Positions 34,583 to 47,328 are shown, counted from the stretch's first letter. The stretch is 64,000 bases of DNA from Polytrichum commune (GCA_950295325.1 OX485808.1:2918501-2982500), one strand, 5' to 3'. Program-made: numbers and translations. The notes: generated by a model from the sequence alone, not told the origin.

Positions 34583-34807
34583 TACACCAAATATGATATT
34601 TAGTTTGAATTACTATTTGGATTTACACGGTGCTATATCCCTTTACTACTCATATAAACTTTTTATCAAGTAAAGTTGTCAATGTTCTATAATGTGCAAA
34701 CTGCCAATTTAACATTTGTTGGTAAAGTATGAGATGTACAATAAATAGACATAGCATTGCATAATTCCAAAGAGTAAGTCACACTAAATATCATATTTAG
34801 TGTAGTG
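34583..34807. mobile_element. CACTA-like MITE, second type
   Basis: Inverted ends CACCAAATATGATATTTAGT (left) and ACTAAATATCATATTTAGTG (right), followed inward by TACTATTTGGATTTAC and GCATAATTCCAAAGAGTA. Same family as 28555-28775. 225 bp, non-coding. Confidence 0.65.
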
Positions 34808-35264
34808 GTCTTTGCAAAACTCGGACGGCGTTGTATCTTGTTTGGTGGATTCATTATCTATTCTGGATGACTACACTTGGTCACTAGACTTGGCTCGCAT
34901 CATACTAGTTCCAACAAATTCGTGACCAATCGTCGAGCTCGAATCAAGAATATACAAAGTAATATGCTATGGACATGTTGAACTACTGCATGTGTAAAGT
35001 TGGACTCTTGTTCAACTTCGGAGTATCGAAGTATACATTGCCACATTGATTTATGATTTTAACAAAATTGAGGAATGCTTTGAACACTTTCTCAAAGTAC
35101 TCAATCTTTGTCCCAACAACTTTTGTTCACTTATGAGTTTATGCATTAAATATAGTCTTCGTTAATATTTTGCAATTGCTAACGTTTATCACAACCACCA
35201 CTCATTAGAGCATTCGGTACCTTGTATATTAGATTCGATTATATCAATTTTTTCATGCATTTAT

Positions 35265-36497
35265 CTACCAAGTTGACAAATTCCCAATACCATTTGGCGA
35301 TCTCTTTGGGTGTGGACAACCTTCTAGATCAAGTGTCTCAAGGTTGTGAAGTTTGCTTAAATCCGGTAGGTCACTTAATATAGTGGGTGAAGAATCCAAA
35401 ATTTGTTGGTGAATGCATTGATCGGTTTGTTCAACCTTAGTAGTCTTCATGTTGCTCACAACCAAAAGTGGTCAATGGGGTCAGTGGGTAATTTGGCTAG
35501 GTCACATTTAAAATTCCAATGATGGAAGAATCCCAATCTTTTGAAGACTTTGCAATCTTCCACAATCATGAAAATATTGTTCTTAGTTTGCATAGTCCAC
35601 TAAGATTTGGCAAGTTTCACAATCTCGATTTTGCACAATTTAACTCAAACAACATTGTTAAATTTGCAATGCCTAGATTGTGGTCAATATTGGATCCCAA
35701 TATATCAATAACTTGTAACTTTGTCAACTTGCAGAGATCAAGGAGTCTTTCAAAGTTGAAACATCCACATAACACCAACTTCTTTAAAGAAATGCCTTCC
35801 TCTAGCCTTGGAACTTCAATGATGTCGACATATTGAATAATTGTTAGTGTTTCAAGATTTATACAATCTTTCAAGTTTTGTGTAGAAGTGCCATAGTTGT
35901 GCCTTTGTATCCAATTATAGGGCAACTCCAAATGCAAATACCTTGTTGATGTCGAAGGGAGACAATATGACAATTGTGTGAAATGTATATAGAGAAGATT
36001 GTTCAAAACCTTCCAAATGCACTTCCTCCAATACTCTCACAATCCTCCAAATATAAATACACTAGGTTCTCCAACTAATGTAAGTCAAGGTTTTTCAATG
36101 TTGGACAACAGTGGAAAATTAACACTTATGTTGTCGAGCAATTATTGCAAAAAAACTTTGAGTGTCAAGTTTTCTATTTTCATGCCATCCATGACAAGCC
36201 TCCATTCTAAGGAGAAAAAAAAAGAAAAAAAAAGAAAAAAAGAAAGAAAAAAAGAACCATAGTGTTTGTTTGCATAAAGATGGCAAGGTTCTCCGCAAAT
36301 GTTGCAACCCCTTTATTAACCACCTTCATGGACGCAAATTCCAAGCACATGTCATGGATATGAACACCTCCATCTCGAATGTCCTCAACAAATGCTTCAT
36401 CTCTAGCTCCTTCAACTATCATAGCATTACTCATGTGATGAGTTGCGTTCAACTGCCCTAACTTTGGATTTAGTCTAAAGCATTGGGGATCTTGCAT
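35265..36497 (-). pseudogene. Remnant of a second NLR (MHD region and LRRs)
   Basis: On the minus strand, 36497 down to about 36330 reads EGARDEAFVEDIRDGGVHIHDMCLEFASMKVV, which fits the end of an NB-ARC domain with its MHD-type motif (HIHDMCLEFAS). A purine-rich tract (36211-36256) breaks the frame. Then 36006-35617 (NLKDCINLETLTI, SLKKLVLCGCFNFERLLDL, KLTKLQVIDILGSNI) and 35465-35265 (DLSKLHNLETLDLEGC) are leucine-rich repeats. These LRRs are irregular and unlike the tandem array of the kinase-NLRs, so this is a different, older NLR. The P-loop part was not found. Confidence 0.72.
36211..36256. repeat. A-rich (AAAAAG)n tract in the NLR remnant
   Basis: A purine tract of A runs broken by single G residues. 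On the minus strand it reads as a run of Phe codons and ends the MHD-side frame. Confidence 0.85.
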
Positions 36498-37029
36498 TTG
36501 GAGGCTTTATTTCTCGAATCTACCGTTGGGCCCATGAACACAAATCATCAGTTGAGTTATGTTATGATCCTCCATGAACAATACATTAGAATACACTTAG
36601 AAGAGTCCATTTTGAATTGACAAGCACACTAAAACAATTTAACTAATTATACAAATGTTGGTAAGATACTCAAGATTATATGCCAACAATAGACAACCAT
36701 CCTTTATTATTAGCATGAACTTTGTTGGGAGTTGGTTGTTTTATACACAACATGTTATATGTTCAACAACTTTTGTGTTCATTCTCGGAGGTAGTGCAAA
36801 CATTTGAATGAAACTAAAATTGAAGTATATTTGGATTCAAGCATGAATTTTGGATAATTCTAACTGCCAAAATATATGAGGACCCTTTGGGCTCATTAGT
36901 GGGGGCCCACAAGGTGAGCATAGTTACTTGTCCAACAATGTGATTGGACCCTGGGGGCTAAGGGTTAAATCTTTTTGGAGCTGACAAGCTAAGATAAGGT
37001 AAGAGTAAGATGTCCAAGATAAGAGGAGT

Positions 37030-37420
37030 TAGAAATACACTGAATATGATGTTTAGTGTCATATGGAATTCAATGTCACTATGGTAACTTTTTGGATGAC
37101 ACTTCCTATGAATAAGTGAACAAATATTGTCATAGATGATGGATGAGTTCATCCATTGGTCAAAACCCTACCTTCTCTTGTCAACAACTTGAGATGAAAT
37201 ATTGTCATGGATGATTGAAATTTAAATGAAAAATCACTTGGTAAGTGACAGTAAATGCCACACTGTAAACCTACAATCCCCCAATAAATTTACAAGGAAT
37301 GATAATAATGTGGGGTTAACATTCATTGTTGGTGGCACGGTACCTTGGTTTACAATTAGCATTGAGCAAGACATTTAGAATTTATGACACTACATATCAT
37401 ATTTAGTGGAGCTTGGAGTC
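37030..37420 (+). repeat. Dispersed repeat, second copy
   Basis: Shares with 26190-26580 the blocks AATTCAATGTCACTATGGTA, GATGAGTTCATCCATTGGTC, CACTTGGTAAGTGACAGTAA and TTTACAATTAGCATTGAGCA. More diverged than the pair in copies A and B. Non-coding. Confidence 0.7.
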
Positions 37421-37559
37421 TTCATGAAATTGAGTTTGCACTTATGTAAAGTTATTGTATCAAAGGAGTATATCTGAGCTTCAAATATTACTTGGCAAAT
37501 GGTTATGGGTTTGATCTAGGTTTTCGAATTATTTCACACTATTTACATGTTTCATAAAC

Positions 37560-37745
37560 TACAAGGAATGACAAATAATGTTGGGTCAACATTTAGTGCT
37601 AGTGACACTATACCTCGGTTTACAATTAGCATTGAGCAAGACAATTAGAAATGATGACACAAAATAACCATATTTAGTGTCCTTAGCAAGATTACCACTA
37701 GGGGTTACAAATAGTTCACTAGATTTTCACTAATCCATTCTTATC
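37560..37745 (+). repeat. Dispersed repeat, partial copy
   Basis: Contains CAAGGAATGACAAATAATGT, TTTACAATTAGCATTGAGCA and CCACTAGGGGTTACAAATAG, followed by CACTAGATTTTCAC. Its 3' extension is shared with 39805-39955. Confidence 0.7.
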
Positions 37746-39499
37746 CACTGGCTTTATCATAGCCTAGTTGAGTTCATCCTTGAGACTTCATTATAGTCTA
37801 CAGTTTGCAATAGTCTAGTGCCCATCATGAAACTTAGATCTAGGAACATTGAGGAGGTATTCTGAAGCCCATGTGTACTTTTGGTTATCTTGTAACAAAG
37901 TAGCCATCTCCTTTGGAGATACGCCATGGCTCTTTATACACGTTGGTTGACATACACTAGGTTGCAAAATTTACACAAATATGATGGTTGGCGAATATGG
38001 ACTACAAAACATTCCAAGTTGTCGTTGTTGCGGTGTTGCTTTTGTTATAGTCGTTTGATGTTTTTGTCCCCACATGTGCACATCCCTTTATATTTTTGGA
38101 CTAATGGTTTGTTCAAATATACTTAAATATCAGTTATAGAAATAATGTAGATTTGATTTATTTTGACAAATCGAGATGTGCTAAAATAAGCTTGATATGT
38201 AGTATACCAAAATAGGTTTCTATTCACTCAAATCTAGACACTACCCCCCAAGCATGCATCACAAGTAGAAAGAAATTATTTATGCTACTTACAACCAATG
38301 GGATATTTACTAGGGGACCAAGTCCCAACACAAAGTCTCATTAGATTAAAGGATATGTCTAATGTATGTCCAATTTAATAATTTAAAGCTTAGATTTACC
38401 AAGAATGTCATTAACCTAGGTGAGGACTTAACTCACCCCTTCATGAGATAAAATATATTTTGAGCTAAAACACAATAACATGAAGTTGAGACAATGCATG
38501 TTCTTCATTACCACTCCACATCCATAACTTTCCTTTGGCACACATATTCTCAAGAGTGTGAGGTAACCTAGCAACACATAATCTTCACATAGTTCAATTT
38601 AGTTGCATGTAGTTTGAAGGCTTGGCACATGGAACCTTAGCATGCTTGCTTTAATCCTATAAACATCAATCTTTAAGTCATTACATTCTCCAATATCTTT
38701 TGATTGGGTGTCATCTTATGGAATCAAAACAAATACCAAGGTTGTGTGACAAACAAACTTTGAAACACTCGATGAGTCATCCTCATATATAGGTGAGCTT
38801 CAAAAATTCCTTGATGTTGATCATTCTCTTTTAGTTGCATGATATATGAATGCGATCAACAAGCAAGCCAATATCAAGAAACATCTTTTGATAGACTAGT
38901 TTTGATAATGAATCAAAACTTGAGCTCAATATGGAAAAATTGGATGCTCATCATCTTTGGTAATTGGTTTCAAATCTAGTGTCAATGTCCTTCCACTTCG
39001 AGGGATCGGGGTCAATCTTGGCACCTACAACCTTCAATGCAAGTGGGTGATATTCTCCACCCTTGTCTACAAATCACCACCACCATTGTTGCCATCGTCT
39101 CGGAAAACGTCTTGCTTGGATGACATGAGTGCCAAAAATATTTCACCTTGGATTTGTTCTCTACATATTATTGACAGATAGTGTTGTTATTAGAAAGCCG
39201 ATGTGAACAAGGCGCTACTCATGTAAGGCTTTGCCCGATGGATTATTTTATGATATAATTCTTGACCTCTCCTCGTTCATAGCTCTCCTCATGCCCTATC
39301 TTAAAAGTGGGAGTTAACTTAGAGACTAGTTAGATCTACTTAGTTTCTTACATGGATACCTAGTTAACAAGAGTTAACTCAATTTTGTTCACATGGAATC
39401 CATGTATCACCTCACATGGAGATGAAGGTTTGTGTCATCACTCTCAGTGTTCACAACACATTCATCCACAAGACATTTTTTTTTTTTTTAAAGTTTTCT
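37746..39499. other. Spacer without recognised gene
   Basis: AT-rich sequence with only short, unconvincing open frames on both strands. No domain seen. Confidence 0.4.
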
Positions 39500-39747
39500 C
39501 TGTTGAAATGTGACATTGGCTCCGAGGCCAAGAATTGGCCCACCGTTTTGGGTGGACCCAATTCAACGAGCTCGGGCCGTGTCATACCATGCATTTTTTG
39601 ATTAGAAATTTCATACCACCAAATCGACCCGGCCTCTAGGTGTAAAGGGGTTGGGGCCGATTTCAACCTTTTGACCAATCACAAGTGAGGTTTTCAAGCC
39701 TCTTACACAACGAATTGGCCTGGCCTCTAGGTGTAAGGCGGCCCTTA
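39500..39747. mobile_element. 5'-truncated copy of the 520-bp TIR element
   Basis: Matches the right half of 30125-30644 and ends GTGTAAGGCGGCCCTTA. It is preceded by a T run at 39477-39490. Confidence 0.7.
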
Positions 39748-39804
39748 CTCACTTCCATTCATGTCGACTAGGTTAAGGCTACAAGCCCGAAAAAGTACAC
39801 AAAC

Positions 39805-39955
39805 TATGCGTTGTTCAGTGTTGGTGGCATGGTACCTTGGTTTACAATTAGCATTGAGCAAGACAATTAGAATTTATGACACTCAAGAATCATATTCAAT
39901 GTCCTTAGCTAGATTACCACTAGGGGTTTCAAGTAGTTCACTAGATTGTCACTGA
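39805..39955 (+). repeat. Dispersed repeat, partial copy
   Basis: TTTACAATTAGCATTGAGCA, GACAATTAGAATTTATGACA and ACCACTAGGGGTTTCAAGTA match 37560-37745 closely. Confidence 0.7.
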
Positions 39956-41152
39956 TCCTTCACTTCCTTCCTTGCCCTTACTTGCAACATACTAATGGAC
40001 TGCATGCTCTTGCATAGTTCACGCCGAGCACCTGATGAGTTTGTGTGGACAATAGAAGAGAGTGATGTTGTATGCGTCGGTAATTAGTGCGCACCCACAC
40101 TACACGCATGATCGCAATTAGTGCGTGCTATAACTATTCGATGAGAACGTAACATTTTTTGCCAAGCAAAGTCGTTTATGTTTTATAAGGTCTGAACAAA
40201 CCTCTTGAACTTGATTCATTCGTAAAAACTGAACTTTTCAATAAGACATTATTACCCTATGTAGCTCCGAATAGTAACACACACTCATTGGGATAATCAA
40301 TGTAATATCTCCTATGTTTTTTAGGCATGTGTCCCTTACTATTATTGTTGTGGCCCACATTATTTACCACAATCGATAGAGTTAATGGTCACCTAATGGA
40401 GATTGCATTGACGGTAAGGGGGCAGGTCACCACTCCGATCAACCAATGCATAATCACAAAGATTAATTTGTAGTAGCCTGGGGGGGGGGGGGTGGGAGGC
40501 TTGTCATTCATGCTTGCTCTGTAAGGAATTTAAAGCTTGTGTCTATTGCTATCTATTGTAGCCATGTAGATTGGAGATGAAAGCATTGGAGACCTCTTGT
40601 GATTTTTAGTTCGTTTGACACCAAAAACAACATTAAAAACCCCAAATTAGTCTAGTGAAATGCAGTTGGAATGAATTGCCTACAAACTTGTAGGAGATAG
40701 GGCTTTATTGGATAGAGCCTAACATGATTGCTATGAATTCTTAACCTTTGACATGGCTAGTATCAAACTTTAATGCTACAGTGCTAATATTGACCTTTAG
40801 TGTCACTTACTATTTGGAACTACGCCCAGACTATACAATGTTAAAAGTAGAATTTACTAAAGACACCGTTTTCCACCAACAATGGTCAAATGGGTTGACA
40901 TTATGGAACATAAATGGCTTTACTTGGTAAACTTGACTCATGTTTCCATTCAAAATGTATAACACTGCACAACTATGTTAGTACATTGTTTACAGAAAAT
41001 ATTATGGACCACACTTAAGTGAGGAAACCAACACAAAAAACATTGGGAATATCACTATGGTTGCACGTCATATTCAAACCCCCATGTTATATAACATAGA
41101 TTGTATTCGCTAAATTATTTCTATTCCATGGTGTAGAAGAGTGTGCATCTAA
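39956..41152. other. Spacer with MITE fragment and G tract
   Basis: No gene recognised. A G tract lies near 40481-40492. Part of a CACTA-like MITE (TTAGTGTCACTTACTATTTG) starts near 40797. Short frames look spurious. Confidence 0.45.
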
Positions 41153-41316
41153 AACACCATATTCGAAATTTTGGGAAAATTCCATGATTTTGGGAAAATA
41201 CAGTTTAGGTTGAGTCGACCTAAAATGTACCCACTGGGTACATTTTAGGTCGACTCCACCTAAACTGTCATCAAATTGGGAGACTGGAAATCTCCCAAAA
41301 TTTCGAATATGGTGTT
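41153..41316. repeat. Long hairpin-forming inverted repeat (foldback element)
   Basis: The ends AACACCATATTCGAAATTTT and its reverse complement close the structure. The core at 41201-41267 is a nearly perfect palindrome centred on CCCACTGGG, with arms containing CAGTTTAGGT, GAGTCGACCT and AAAATGTAC. CTAA on both sides (41149-41152 and 41317-41320) may be the target duplication. It could be a foldback MITE. Transcribed, it would form a long hairpin that could feed small-RNA pathways. Confidence 0.8.
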
Positions 41317-41963
41317 CTAAGAGACTTCCAACAAAGTGAATACCAATTCAATTCATACCCGAGCCTACTTGGGCGGATTTGAAACTAAGATAAGAATATT
41401 GAATTTATCTTTAAAAGAAGTCTTTGACAAAATTCAAAATCTTCATTCTCTTAACACAAAGCCACCCAAGTTTTCTTAATGCTTAAAAAAATAATGTACC
41501 ATGTACACAAAGAATGGTGTTGGGTTATAATAAAATCGGATTTCTAGCTTGTCCTACTGGGATGGGTGGGCCAAGCTGGCCTTGCATAGGCCGATTCGGG
41601 ATCTAGGACGGTGGGTCTCATGCCTATTCCCTATTTTAAATCCTAACATTCTCTCAAAGTTTGAGAAGTGGGATAAAGAAGCCTCAAAAATTTCACCCAA
41701 CTTTCAAAGTAGAACTCCAATGTATGACAAGCTAATGAGTTCGTACTAGAAAGTTTGCTCAAAGAAGGATGAGACACTTTGCGGAGAACTCTTGTACCTG
41801 TATATCCTTGGACATTAGACTGTGAGTTAACTTTGCAATCTGAAGAACGATTAACTGAAATTTCAAAACTGCACAAGACATAAGTCAACTTACTAGAAGA
41901 AGAACCTCTTTCATTATCAACACCGACTGTGCATTTATGTTAGAAGAGAGTATATGAACATAC

Positions 41964-42703
41964 TAAGGTAGAGGGTGCTAAAACCAACACCCCATCCAAA
42001 ATGAACACCTATAAACGCTTCCCAATTTTCAACACTCTACTACCTTGAAGCCTACCCGGCGGTGGAGGAGTGTTTGGGCCCATGGAGTGACGGTTTTAGG
42101 TGCCATTAGTGGTGCCACCTCATAGCGGCCTCCACTACCTTCATGTAGGGTAGGTAACGGGGTAGGTAACGGGCTCCACTCTATCTCGGGTTGGTTCAAG
42201 GTGGAATTAGGGTGGCTTGTCAATGCTTATTATAGCCATTCTATTCATAACGCCAAGGAGGTAGGTCCACAAAGCACAAAAGGGTCATTTCCCAGGATGT
42301 AGGGGGGTTGGTTCCCAGGCTGCAAGGTGATGGTTTTGCAAGCGAACCGGGAGGGATCATGGAGGGAGGTAGTCATGTCGCTTTGCGTACCATTACCACT
42401 TGGGTTTTGATGTAGTTTGGATCTAGTACCCAACTATGTTGTGTTGGTTCTAGGCTATGAAGGAGGGGGTCCTCGTCATATGCAAGGTTGCCATACACGG
42501 GGCCTATGGATTGGCTTAAGGAAGCTAGTAGTTTGGACTTTGAATATTCATCAAATATGCAATTGAGACTAAAAATATATTTCTTCTTTCTTGATACCTA
42601 TGTTTAGCCCAAAGACTAATATGCATATCATTTTTTATATCAACCACATAGCCATATGTATGTGCAATAGCTTAAAGTGTTGGTCTAAGCACCCTCTACC
42701 TTA
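41964..42703. mobile_element. TIR element of 740 bp, family unknown
   Basis: Inverted ends: TAAGGTAGAGGGTGCTAAAA with CCAACACC on the left, and AGTGTTGGTCTAAGCACC with CTCTACCTTA on the right. The inside is moderately GC-rich with CTACC(T)T and GGTAGGTAACGG repeats and no convincing gene. No matching target duplication found. Confidence 0.65.
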
Positions 42704-44211
42704 GGTGCACGTTACTCCAAAATGGGAAAGCCCTTCCGTTTCTAACCTTACTCGGGTCCACATACTCCCTCACTATAGAAGAGAATTGTACCTCCATAGA
42801 AGGTGTGTGGTGTCGATTTTTGAAATCTCTTAGTCAGAACAATGTTTAAATGTAAATAGTGCTCTTTTTGAACTTCACAAGTAGAAATAAATAGGTGTGA
42901 AAGGGTAATTGTGTAAGTCTAATTGGTAGAAGTTGGAGAACACGAAAAACAAATCAAATAACACCCACGTACCTTATGATCCACCCAATCATAGTGGAGA
43001 TATCTTGGTGAACCACATACTTTCAACCAACCATGTGAGAACATATGGGCTTTCCCCTTGGAAGAGATAGGTGTTGACGGGCGTGTCCCGTGTCCGTTTA
43101 AGGTCTTCACCTTTGCAAGCATGCAATAGTCTTTGGGGGCCTGTAATTCTTGTAATGCCCATATTAGAATCCCATATAGACTTAGACAAACTAAAAAAAG
43201 AAGCAACACCATAATTCACGTTGGTGACAACATTCGAGCCATTGTTCCTTTCTTTTTATTTCTTTCGTTAGTGGTTTCACACGAGAGTTAAACAAGAAGA
43301 AGGGGGGAGGGGGGGGGGGGGGGGCACAAGTACGGTGGGAAATGGTTGAAGCACTTTGCTTCATCCATGATGTAATTGACTTGTGTGGCAAGGAGAGATA
43401 TGGAGGTCTTTGTATGCTCATGGCTAAAAAATTGCCTCTCTTGGTGGATTCTCATGTGCCTTGTGAATGACTTGAAGCATGTCAACTTTAGAAAGGGGTC
43501 ACATTAGCCTTGACGCCTAATAAAATGGGATCAAGATAAGGAAGAACGGGCTCTCATTCACGTTGGTTCAAAATAAAAGCATTGATGGTATTTATATTTA
43601 TATTTTGTGGTCACCATATTTCTCATATGTATCAATAAATTTGAATGATCGCAACGCCTCGTTGAAGGTGTGGGTGATTTCTATTGTTAAGTCTAAGCTA
43701 CGTTGATCTATTGGTGCAATGGTGAGGATGTTGTGACGATATGGTTGTTCGAGAACAAGTGGCTTCAAAACTAACATGAGATCAAGAATGGCATGGGTTT
43801 GGTTCATGGAGGCTGCAAAATAACAAAATGTGTAAAATTTTGGTAATATGGGGAAAATGGAAGAAGCTTGATAACATATTCATATAATTATCATAGGATA
43901 CTCTCAAAAGTGGTATATAATATGTATGTATTATATGTATCTAGAGGTATGGTTTTATGGTGGGGATGTTCTTATGGACTAGGATATGATGTGATGATGG
44001 TGGGTGGATCCGAGGGCCAAGGTATGGATTATGGTATAGATGTTGGATTTGAAAGATGGTAGGACTTAACTCAATAGATTTTGCCTATATTCTTCGTGAA
44101 TGACATATGGTCTACACATACATGTTGTGTGTGTCAAGTTATAAAGTAGAGTGCAAATACATACATACAAGACCAACGAGATGTCCATTGAGGAGAAAGT
44201 GGGAGAGACTT
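42704..44211. other. Spacer left of copy B
   Basis: No gene recognised. G tracts lie near 43300-43323. Short frames are not supported by any motif. The junction between the end of copy A's unit and the start of copy B may lie here or just after, but copy A's left part is outside the window. Confidence 0.4.
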
Positions 44212-44402
44212 TGCAACCTCTTTGCAACTCCCAATTCTATAACAATAAAGGCACATTAGTAGAATATAACATTAATCAACAAGCCTTGGCACTTCCCCAC
44301 ATCATGTTGACATTGTTGCTTTGTATGGCAACAAGCTATGAGATTCCTAAGAAATACTCCCTTGATTCCATGCCCCACCCAAGTGCATGAGCTTGTTGAC
44401 TT
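44212..44402. repeat. Local duplication of about 190 bp beside the Tigger relic
   Basis: TTGCAACCTC(T/C)TTGCAACTCC...AAGGCACATTAGTAGAATAT...CACCCAAGTGCATGAGCTTG is repeated from 44403. The second copy carries the Tigger element between GCACATT and TAGTAGATATAAC and resumes at about 45505-45650. The first copy therefore displays the unoccupied TA target. Confidence 0.8.
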
Positions 44403-44448
44403 GCAACCTCCTTGCAACTCCCAATTCTTTCAAGATCAAAAGCACATT

Positions 44449-45504
44449 TTTGTTCTCCCTCTTAAGTATGACACGTTTTGGAAATGCAAAAAATGTCATA
44501 TTATCGAGGTGTTGTCTTCTCATTAATATGACAAATGATGTAAAATTGTCGTACTATCAAGAGAATACAAAAAGATAAGCAATATGAGCTTAAAAATATT
44601 TACAAAGAGTTTTAGCAATATAAAATTGTATTCAATAGTGACTTATAACTCCAAACAAATACAAATAATCTCAAGAACTCTTGAAATGGGAGTTTAAAGA
44701 TCTCTAGTGTTGCCTACTCAAGTTAGTAATTATCATCTCATCTAAATTCCCTACTAGCTTTTGAAAACTAATAATTACATTTACACCAAAATGTAAAGAG
44801 TTGTCTAATAAGAAATTAGACAATAATAATACGTGACATTTAGCATCACTAAGCTTTACTGTAGGTGGAGCAACATCATCCACATCTATTGAATGTTGAT
44901 CAACATTAAGATCAAAGCCTTGTGCATAATTGATTCCCAAAGCAGCATCCACCAACTCATCAATACTCAATTCTAGCTCAATAATCTCTTCCCCTTCCAT
45001 TTCAATGTAAGTATTGATTGACATCTCATCAATAGTCCTAGTTGAATTAACAGCAAGAGCAAGTGTTACACGCTCCTTCTGTAACTTCCTACCCTTCACC
45101 TTCCCTTGTACTAATGTTTTATTAGGATGTCCTCTAAAATACAATACAATCTCATTCATGTTGTAAACATCCTCATGCTCATAATTATGACAAAAGAATA
45201 GGAAGGGGGCCATTCTAACCCTAATCAAGTCCATTCTACACTAGTAACCCTAATTATCATTAAGTTCTCAAGTAGTTCCCAAGTGATAATGGATGTATTT
45301 TAGATGTACATAACATAAATGGAAAGAATTTTAGCATTAGTTACCTCTTAAAAATGACAAAACGGAGATTCTAAATGTCGTATTATCGAGTGTTGTAGAT
45401 GTATAAAAGAGGGAGTTTTGAACTTAAAAGTTTAGCCACGCAAACATGTGTGTTAATATCGCGGGTGTTGTATAAAGGAGTGTCGTATTAACGAGGTTAG
45501 ACTG
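44449..45504 (-). mobile_element. Tigger/pogo-like transposon relic (copy B), uninterrupted
   Basis: The right end on the minus strand is CAGTCTAACCTCGTTAATAC at 45504. The left end (TTGTTCTCCCTCTTAAGTAT) is an eroded counterpart. The right flank begins with TA; the left TA is degraded. 1056 bp, encoding only the deleted transposase at 44704-45213. It is the uninterrupted reference for copy A's element. Confidence 0.75.
44704..45213 (-). pseudogene. Tigger/pogo DDE transposase fragment (copy B)
   Basis: Same layout as 357-866: FFCHNYEHEDVYNMNEIVLY, PNKTLVQGKVKGRKLQKER, VTLALAVNST, then a jump to the acidic C-terminal part and the tail. Asn replaces the first catalytic Asp here too. There is no credible N-terminus beyond 45213, so the element was already deleted before the duplication. 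Confidence 0.65.
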
Positions 45505-47328
45505 TAGTAGATATAACAGAAGTCAACAAGCTTAGGTCATTCCCCACATCATGTTGATATCGTTGCTTTGTATGGCAAAATGCTACAAGATTCCCAAGAA
45601 ATACTCCCTCCATTCCATGGCCCACCCAAGTGCCTAAGCTTGTTGACTAATGTTATGAGTGGAGATCACATGTACCTACAATTTTTACTTTTGACATACC
45701 ACAATAACTTTGATCAATATAACTTTTCTTGATCTATGACCTTTATGAACCGACTTCAAAACTAGATATGCAACATTTTAAAAATATTTTTTTAAATTTT
45801 AGAACATAAACATATGATTTACCGTGGGTGAAATATAATATGAACGTAGTAACAAGATTGTATCGAAATATGTATTATTTCATCTCATTTTTAATATAGA
45901 TATGTAACTAATGATAAGGCACCTTAATTTTCAACATACACATGAACTATAGTGGGTCACGGCACTTTCTACCCATCCCAACTTCCAACCACAGTAATAA
46001 ACGTAAACAATGTACTACATAAATCATTAATTACAACTACTTGGCTCCATGCAATAACCGATTGCCCAAGGCGTGTTTTGTGGTAAATATTTACAATAGC
46101 CCCAAATTACATAAGAATTCCAAACAGATCATTGGCAATACATCCTAATGCAACGATGTAATGGTAGGATTGCGTCCTTCACTTTGCACGTCTATTTCTT
46201 TATTTACCCATATTGATGGACAACAAGCTCATACAACTTAGGGCATGTTTACACGAAAGCCATTAGGCCATGGCTCTTGAGAATCCTAGAATTCTCATTG
46301 GGTAAGAGTGTCACATGCCCATGTTTTGGGTTTACATGAGATTTGTTTTGGACCACAACCCATTACATTATTAGTGGATGAAAAAATCTACATTGAATCC
46401 TACGTGCCAAGCATGGATAAGGTTGGCCGCGATTGTAAGGTTATTTTTGAGACGGCTCTTGCAAGTAGGCCTGGCAGAATTTTCGGTAGGAATTTGGGTT
46501 TACACTAAGGACTTGTGCCCTCCAAAAGACTTTGGGCTATAGTCCATATACTTCTGTATGGTGTCATCCAAAAGCAGGGTATCATGGTCATTCAAGAGCC
46601 ATGGCCTATGGCTTTGGCCTCTCTATAATATACACATTTGCATGTAAAAAAATCTTGCAAAGCAAATGTAGTTCCACTTACATAAAACTCAAAGACATTC
46701 CATTTTTTGAATCAACTTTTGATTATGTTCAATACCACCACACAATATCCTTACATCCACCGGATTCGGGATCCAATAATAAAGGACATACATGATGCAT
46801 TAACCTACAAAACGCCTATGGTATCTCTATTATAAGCCTATATACCAAGATGTTTGGAAGCGGGGGGGGGGTGGCGGGACAAGAAGGTGAAGTCATCCAA
46901 CCTCCAATATGTCCTTCCACATTTTACAACTAGTTACTCAAGCAAGTTCTAGGATGTCAAATTAATCCACACATATGGTATCTCCTATAGGCCATACCAC
47001 CTATTCAAGTGCAACATATAAAAAATGCCAAAATACCAAAGGCCTCTAGTATCTACTTTAGGCCATTCCAACCAATTAAATCCAACAAGGTCAAGGAAGT
47101 TGAGTTCCACAACGTCCCTTGAATCTCCTTTGAGCCTTTACACCCATATAAATATAAAGAAGTCAAGGAGGTTAAATGATCCCAACGCCTCAGGAATCTC
47201 TTTTAAGCTTGAAATCTACATAAGTTGACTCTAGTCCAAAAGATCATGTTGCCCACCGCCTCTAATGTTTCTTTCGAGCTAATACCCTACACCTTTCATT
47301 TTCAAGCCTACACAACCCTTCATTTTAA
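45505..47328. other. Spacer (copy B)
   Basis: Matches copy A 2363-3610 joined to 14793-15251, and so gives the empty site of copy A's 11-kb nest at the G tract 46864-46871. It contains the inverted-repeat element at about 46255-46622 and the B-only 109 bp at 45971-46079. No gene. Confidence 0.75.

Noticed and set aside
36119-36307. Poly-Phe open frame
   Set aside because: It is created by the A-rich tract 36211-36256.
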